DNA from: Dipteris shenzhenensis
Taxonomy: Eukaryota > Polypodiophyta > Polypodiopsida > Gleicheniales
NCBI GenBank assembly: GCA_047967505.1
Contig: CM106539.1
DNA length: 64,000 nt
Direction: 5' to 3' (one strand)
The translations under genes were made by a program, and so were the position numbers. The notes under the pieces were generated by a model, which saw only the letters and a program-made list of their open reading frames with translations, did no database searches and had not been told where the DNA came from. Shown piece after piece: positions 24,701 through 32,589 of this stretch (positions within the stretch are counted from its first letter, which is position 1; each line of letters opens with the position of its first letter).

Positions 24701-27186
24701 AATCTGAAGAACATGATGATCTGTAACCTCTCTACTCGTCTCCAATCTGCAACACTGAGATCTCCTGCCCGAAAGGGGCTAGCATACATGACTGCAGGTC
24801 TCACCAGCGTATCGAAAAGTAAGGACTTCGTGTCGGGATGCTGAAAATGTGACTGTGCGCACTGCCTTTCGAGAAGAGCCAAGGCGGCATACCCTCTACT
24901 GATCCTATCTCGTGCTGCATGCGTCATGGTGAAGACTGGACCTCTGAATGTGGCACCCAAATATGTATACTCCCTGACTAGCTCCACCTCCTGCCCATCA
25001 AATGTGAAAGAGAACTCGCCTCTCCTATAAACTTGGTATGACGTGTTGAAGACCATGACTTTGGTCTTCCCAAGGTTTACAGACAACCCTCTGTCCTGAC
25101 AAAAGCTGTGGAGTGCATGGAGATGTGCCTGTAAACTCTGCTGGGAGGAAGAAATAAGAACCACGTCATCTGCATAGAGGGGAATCGGTATCGTGGATCC
25201 TGCCAGTAAAGAACATGTACCACCCATCGTCTGTATGTACATCTCTAACTCATCGATATAGAGACCAAAGAGTGTCGGAGACAAAGGACACCCTTGCTTC
25301 ACCCCTATCGTACTGCGTACTTCCCCCGACAGCCCCGCCCGTGTCCTAACTCTACCTGTGACTCTCATACAAGGCCATGGTTTACAGGCACATCTCCATG
25401 CACTCCACAGCTTTTGTCAAGACAGAGGGTTGTCTGTAAACCTTGGGAAGACCAAAGTCATGGTCTTCAACACGTCATACCAAGTTTATAGGAGAGGCGA
25501 GTTCTCTTTCACATTTGATGGGCAGGAGGTGGAGCTAGTCAGGGAGTATACATATTTGGGTGCCACATTCAGAGGTCCAGTCTTCACCATGACGCATGCC
25601 GCACGAGATAGGATCAGTAGAGGATATGCCGCCTTGGCTCTTCTCGAAAGACAGTGCACACGGTCACATTTTTAACATCCCGACACGAAGTCCTTACTTT
25701 TCGATACGCTGGTGAGACCTGCAGCCATGTATGCTAGCCCCTTTCGGGCAGGAGATCTCAGTGTTGCAGATTGGAGATGAGTAGAGAGGTTACAGATCAT
25801 CATGTTCTCCAGATTGATCAGAGCGAAGCCCACGGTACCGCATCAGATTATGCTCGCAGAGTTCGGAGCTACACCCCTAGCGCTAGATGCAGCATTTCAG
25901 CCAGTTACATACTTGCATAGTATCATGGCGCTCGGAGACTCAGCAGCATGCAGAGCACGATTACCGTGGCTAGCACTGACATCCTCGCAGATGTTAGCGG
26001 AGAGAGGTCATACTTTTTGTTGGTACCACACACTCTCCACATGGCTCACCTCGTTGGGCTTGGATATGGATAGGCTGCCACCATTTCGATACAGCATAGA
26101 TGCCCCTCGCCTCCCTCTCACTCGACATGAGCTCAGTCAGGTTATCAGGGCAGATTTGTTGCAGCTACACACGTTTCGCACTTGGGTTCATCCCACGGAG
26201 CTTCCTACGAAGATGGCCACATATCGTGACCATTTTCTCAAGATTTCAGAGGATGGCTTCATCATATCCCCAAGATATATCGGCGTTCATATGTCGCACT
26301 CACTCAGGATTGCCTTGGGCCAGCTCAGGGTATCTTCCCACAGATTAGACGTTGAGGCCGGCAGGATGCGTCGTACAGCTACCGGACATAGACCCAGGCG
26401 AGAGACTAGGATATGCCCTTGTTGCACTATGGGGGAGGTGGAGACTGAGGAGCACTCTGTTTGCAGATGCCCTTTATATTATGAGATCCGTGGCAAATTT
26501 CACTGTTTATTTGGGCACGGATTTGGACCTCTCTCTCGGATTATGGAGTATGAGGATCAATATTGCTTAGCGTTGTTCATCGGGGCGATCACCAGATACA
26601 GAGAGAGATTCCTCAGAGAGCACCGTCGCATCCCTGCCAGAGACCTGGTTATTCATGAGGAGCAGGACGAGGCGCAGAACCATGAGCACAGAGATAGCCC
26701 ATCTTGCCAAAGAGCGCCGATGGTTCCACCCCGAGGATGTACATATGACATGATCCGGCAGCACCGCAAGATGATCTTACACAGAGGCCGTACCCGTCGC
26801 TTTATTTCTAGACGACGGAGGATGATGGCAGACTTTCGGAGGAGATTGCTCCATGGAGACTTGGCACCGCCAGCAGCCCACTTGACACTTGCCCAGATCT
26901 TCACACTCATGGCAGGAGGCATGGTCGATGGCCGTGACTTCCATCATTTCTTTGGATCACAGAGCCCTTAGGGAAGACAATGTTCCTCATATTTCATATT
27001 TTACATTTTGTATCTAGGCATTTTTGGTATTCATTTTGTATCTAGGATTTTTGCAGCCATTTTTGGCATCTTAGCTGTATTACGATGAGGCCACCTAGTT
27101 GGCGCATCGTTGATGATGTATTTTCCTTTCGGATGATTTTGTGTCCCATAGGCCATGTATGGCCTTCCGTGGACCTTTAATAAAAT

Positions 27187-27252
<66 letters not shown>

Positions 27253-29737
27253 TCATATCTCTTCTTGAATCTTTAGTATCACCACTCCTTGCCTTGCTAG
27301 ACCACCTACCATACCACCCACTTACACTACCTATCACGACATACACTTCAATCACAACCTCTCACCAATATATTCTGCACGACTCTACACTCTACTCACC
27401 TATATTGATCGCATAGCTCTCCTAGAGGACCCAGCCGCTTTGATTAGCCGATCACTACACGAGACTACCCTTCACGCCTTCCCGTACACCACAAGCTCTA
27501 ACCGTCCATCGTCTCTCCAGGATCTATGCCATGCAATAGCTAGTACAATGACGAGTGTAAAACTCGTTGCCGACAACTCCGATTCAAATCCAAACATGGC
27601 CTACCGAGCAAATCGGACCATTACATGAGTATCGCCGTCTAGTTCACAAAAGAAATAAAACTTTGTTCGCCGAAACTAGAGTTACCGAACATCTTATTAA
27701 GCAATAACTCCAAAGACTTTTGGCAATGACTTCTTGAACGAGGGTCCCCCTCACCACTCACAGATACTCCAATTTGGCACAACTACGCTTGCACATTATA
27801 TGGCATCCCCAAGCAGCCCACTCCTGATCCCTCACACACACCATGGCTGACCTCTTGCACTCTATTCACTAAGGGAGGTTTCAAAGACATGGTCATGAAG
27901 CTTCAAAATGGCCGAGCGAAGAATCATGAGGGTTTTAAGCACCGAGTTTGTTGCATACAGGATTGATATCCTAACACTATCCTAGCAAAGCTATTTAACA
28001 AATGAATTTGTCTCGGTTTCCCACGCACATGGATCCTCAACACTATCACTATGGCATTAGCAACTCAAGGTGATCAGAGATGCTAGTACATGCACACATA
28101 CAAATGGTTTGAAAGAATGAGTTTCCGTATAGACAAGTTGCCACCCTTTCAATACAGCATTGATGCTCTGTTTGTCCTATTTCGAGGCAACAAGTTCAAC
28201 CCGATCATCTGGGAGGATTCTCTTACATTTACACACATTCAACATCTAGTTGGCACAAAGAGAGTTTCCTATGAAGCACACTCACTCAAGATTACCATTG
28301 ACAGTTCCGTGTTGCATTGTACCGACTACCCATCTAGAGCGAGCGAGCAAATGGGATCCCCAAAGAGAGTCATATTTGCACATTATGTGAGCGGCACGAG
28401 GTAGAATCAAAGGAGCAATTCATTTTACGTTGCCCAATCTGTTACGATATCCATGGACGATACCAATGCCTTTTCAGAGACAAATTTGAGGACCATTCCA
28501 AACTCCTTTCATACCCAAATTAAAGATGCTTAACCGCTTCCACCACAAGGCGGTCCGACATAGAGAGTGTCTCGTCAAATCATGGAGACATAAGCACGGA
28601 GCCTTTCACGAAGACATGAGTGAGGGGCCTTTACTGGTCCATCTGAAAGATCACAGAGTGTTTCCAATCAAAGCATGTTGCCCTCTCGATCACAAAGAAC
28701 AAGAGAGGTAGAGACCCCGAGATCGAGGTGCAACACACTCGACAGAGAACAAAAGCACAAATCACACTCATCGACATTTCCTCTATTTTCAAAACGGGTA
28801 TGGCGATCGCGGTTACTGTGGCGCTCGTCAAGCATCGAATAGGTGCCAAGAGGGCACAACGGACTACTCATCCAAACAACAAACACCATTTATCAAGGGT
28901 TTCTTACCTACACTGTCTAGTCTATTATCGAGTTTATCCTAACGTTTTCTTTTTTATGCACTGTATCGTATTTTATTGGATCAAACTGCATCTTCCATGG
29001 GAATGATGATGCCAAGGATGTAGTGACATGTATGATGATATCATTGACTATGTCTTCAGAATTTTCTCTAGCACCTTTTGTTCATTGTATCAAGTTTTAT
29101 ATCAATCTCATAGACCCATCAGTCTTTAAAAGACTTTAATAATTAAAGACCGATGGATCTATGAGATATATATATATATATAGATATATATATATATATA
29201 TATATATCAATCAATCAATATATTTATCTATCTTGGAACGAACTACATACAAGCACTCTAATAACTGTGCTGATATTTTTTTCCCAAAAAATGAACCTAT
29301 TTGTTTTTTAGGGTTTTTTTGTGATACAAGATGTAAGAGGGGGTGAATACGAAAGCTATTATATATAATAAAGGGAGTGAATATGTAAGCTCACAACTGC
29401 TGCTCAAGAGATATTTGCTCTCATGACTCGCTACCAACTTAATAACCTGACCTCCCACACATGCTTTCAACACCATCAACATCTTTTCCACATGTAGCTG
29501 GAGAAAGAAATGATGATCAACTCGCCACAGTTTCTTTCCATCTTATGTCTCTCAAGCTTGTTTATATACTAACATTGATTATTTATATTTATATAGCTTG
29601 AATATTCACCTCTTCAAAACCCACGAAAAAATACACGATCATTTCTTGGGAAAAAAATATGAGCTATGCTAGTACAAATGATTCTCAATAAGCCAGCACA
29701 AATGACCTCAATAAGCCTTCGGTCCCAAGGTCGACGA

Positions 29738-29788
<51 letters not shown>

Positions 29789-32373
29789 TCCCTTGGCTTT
29801 TATTATATCTAATATTTTTAAGTCTCAGACCCTTTGATCATTGAAGACATTGATAATCTCTCTCTCTCTCTCTCTCACAATCCATCAATCAATCACTCAA
29901 TATATCTACCAAACCTTGAACGTACTCCTCCGTCTAAGCCATATAATGCACATTCGCAGTCTGCTTACAACAGGCAAGCCGTGCAGCTACAATGGCACCT
30001 TGGAGACTTTATGGCCTATGCATGCGTGTATCAAGATCGGGACCCATTGTTCTAGGCTCCCCCATCTAATGTTTTTTCCCCTCCCCCGATAACGTAAACA
30101 CTTGGACGTTGAATGTGGCACACCAATCGATCACCCCATTTGTAATACTCCCAGCCTGCAGAACGGATCCTCAAGTTGTAAAAGGAGACCCAGGCAACAT
30201 CATCCTTCATAAATCCAGCCGGTTGTTTAAGAAGCAAGTCTCACGGCCACTCAAAGGCAACAAGAGCAAGACCAAAGGGTGCCTAGGGAACCATTGGGTG
30301 CCTTTGATTTGCATATTACAGCCTATAAGAACACAAATAGTCTGAACTCTTATGCTTTGCTGTGAGCTCAGTTCGTCCACCCTTGCCCACTAATTTCTAA
30401 GAAACAGTCGCAAATCTGTCATGAGGAACAACTTTAATCTTCTGACCGCATCTTGCAGTACCGTTGGGTGCAAAGTGGATATCTGAGAAGGAAAACCTGT
30501 TTGGATTAGACTTGATAGTTCGACCTATATAATTGCATTCATACGGCCTTCGCAATGTGGAAAAAGATCGACCGTAGCCATAATACCAGGGCTTCCATTG
30601 CATCCTCTAAGACGCAGCTACAAATTTTCGCACGGAGCATTTGGAGAAAAAACGTAAGAAACGCACCCTTAAAAGTCCTTACACGTATATGCGTTAGAAG
30701 ACCACAATACGCAAGCAATGCCTTGGCGATCTTAGAGGTTAACAATATTATCACAAGAGAATTTGGAGGAATGATCGATGAGAGCTTGAGAAATAGTCAT
30801 GAGATAATTGCTACGTACCGCTCCTTGCGAAGTAATTTTCGTCCACTTGGGGAGACTTCTACATGATAATGACAAGTGTTGTTTATTTCTTGTTTATTTA
30901 ACTTCCTTTTAAAAGAGTTGTCAATAATTGTTTAGTGATAAATTTTATTCTTAGAGTGTCCAATCACATAGTAGAGACATGAATGCTAAAATATCCCATG
31001 TTTCTCAAGTGGAGTTAGCTTTGCTTCAAGTAAACTCAAGAAGTTCTAATGCAATTTCATAGTATATAATGACCCATAGGATTCAAACCAAATACTTTGT
31101 CATGCATAAGAAGGACTAGCTACTATGGGAATATCATTGACAAACAACAATAGGTAAAAACAAAGGAAGACTAATAGAGCCACAAATCCAATTGTGGAAT
31201 ATAGTGGCAATCACTGTCTAACAAATCTTGCGACTTTGAAATGATTTAGTCTTCGAACACATGTGTATCCCTTCAAATTTTGGTTTTGGGCTTAAGTATG
31301 ATTCTCTTCGTTCTCTCTCTTTGTTTGACTTGCTCACAAGTTTTAACTTTTCTTTTTTTCAACTTGCACATGCCCTAAAAAACATAAAATATAGTGACTC
31401 ACATATGTAATAGTATAAAAAATACTCCCACATATGCACATATATCCACACTCATCTAATATTGATCAAAAGTCTTTTGTAATCAGCAAACCTTGAACTT
31501 GATTGACAAAGTCACTCGATGAAGATAAAACTTGAGGAGAAGACTAATTTATTCTAATATGCCTAATCCTTCTTCTCTCCTAAGTGACAATAGCAAGGCT
31601 TTTGAAGGCATGCTTCGACGAAACAAATATTCTAAGAAAACATACATTGAATAACTTTGCGAAGGGAAACAACCACTAAAATTGAAAGGAGTTAGTTAAC
31701 CTAACAAGTATGTTGACTACTATTTAAAAATAACCTAAAATTGAAAGGAATTAACCTATCAAAGTAAGTCATGATTTGAATAAACATGACACGAAACTTT
31801 GTATATCGATTCATCCATGTGTACTCTAGAAAAAAGCACCCTCTAGTGTATATAATTTGTCTAGCACATTTGTCTAGCGCATGTTAATAGTTTCACTCAA
31901 GATGACTCATTATGAATATTTTGTTGACAATGAGTCAACAATCAATGTATTTTAATAATTTTGTTGAAGAAAGCTAAAAAGTCGTGAAACCTACAACAAA
32001 GTAGTTTTATAATGGCAAAAAAGACAAACATACACACAAAAAAGGCAAAAGACAACATCAAGAATGGACCTAATAATAAAAAGAAGGTGAATTTGACAAC
32101 TTAGTTACAAATTTATGAGCTTTTAGGGAAGCTGCAAGACATGTCTTCAAGGACCATACGTTCTTCAAACACAAGGAACCACAGATGCAAGGTTCAAATC
32201 GTTGTAAGAAATCACATTAAGAAATAACTCTTCTGAAATAGGTCCCCCAACTTGAAAAAATGTATCTCATCATCATTAATTAGGTAGGCTATATCAAGGT
32301 ATTATACTCAAGGTCTAGTGTACTATACCTAAGCATGGTGCATTAGATCTGATGTAATTTGATTATGTTGTGG

Positions 32374-32437
<64 letters not shown>

Positions 32438-32553
32438 ATGTGGTTTGTATGTTGTATTCATTGTTCAGTGTGGGGATGATGCCCAATTAAAGTCTCTACC
32501 CTTTCAACTCAATGTACCTTTCAATCTCATAGACTCTTTAATCTTTAGAAGAC

Positions 32554-32589
<36 letters not shown>

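Noticed and set aside
29161-29346. Tyr/Ile-rich ORF at the (AT)n tract
   Set aside because: Low-complexity translation of (AT)n and caat repeats.
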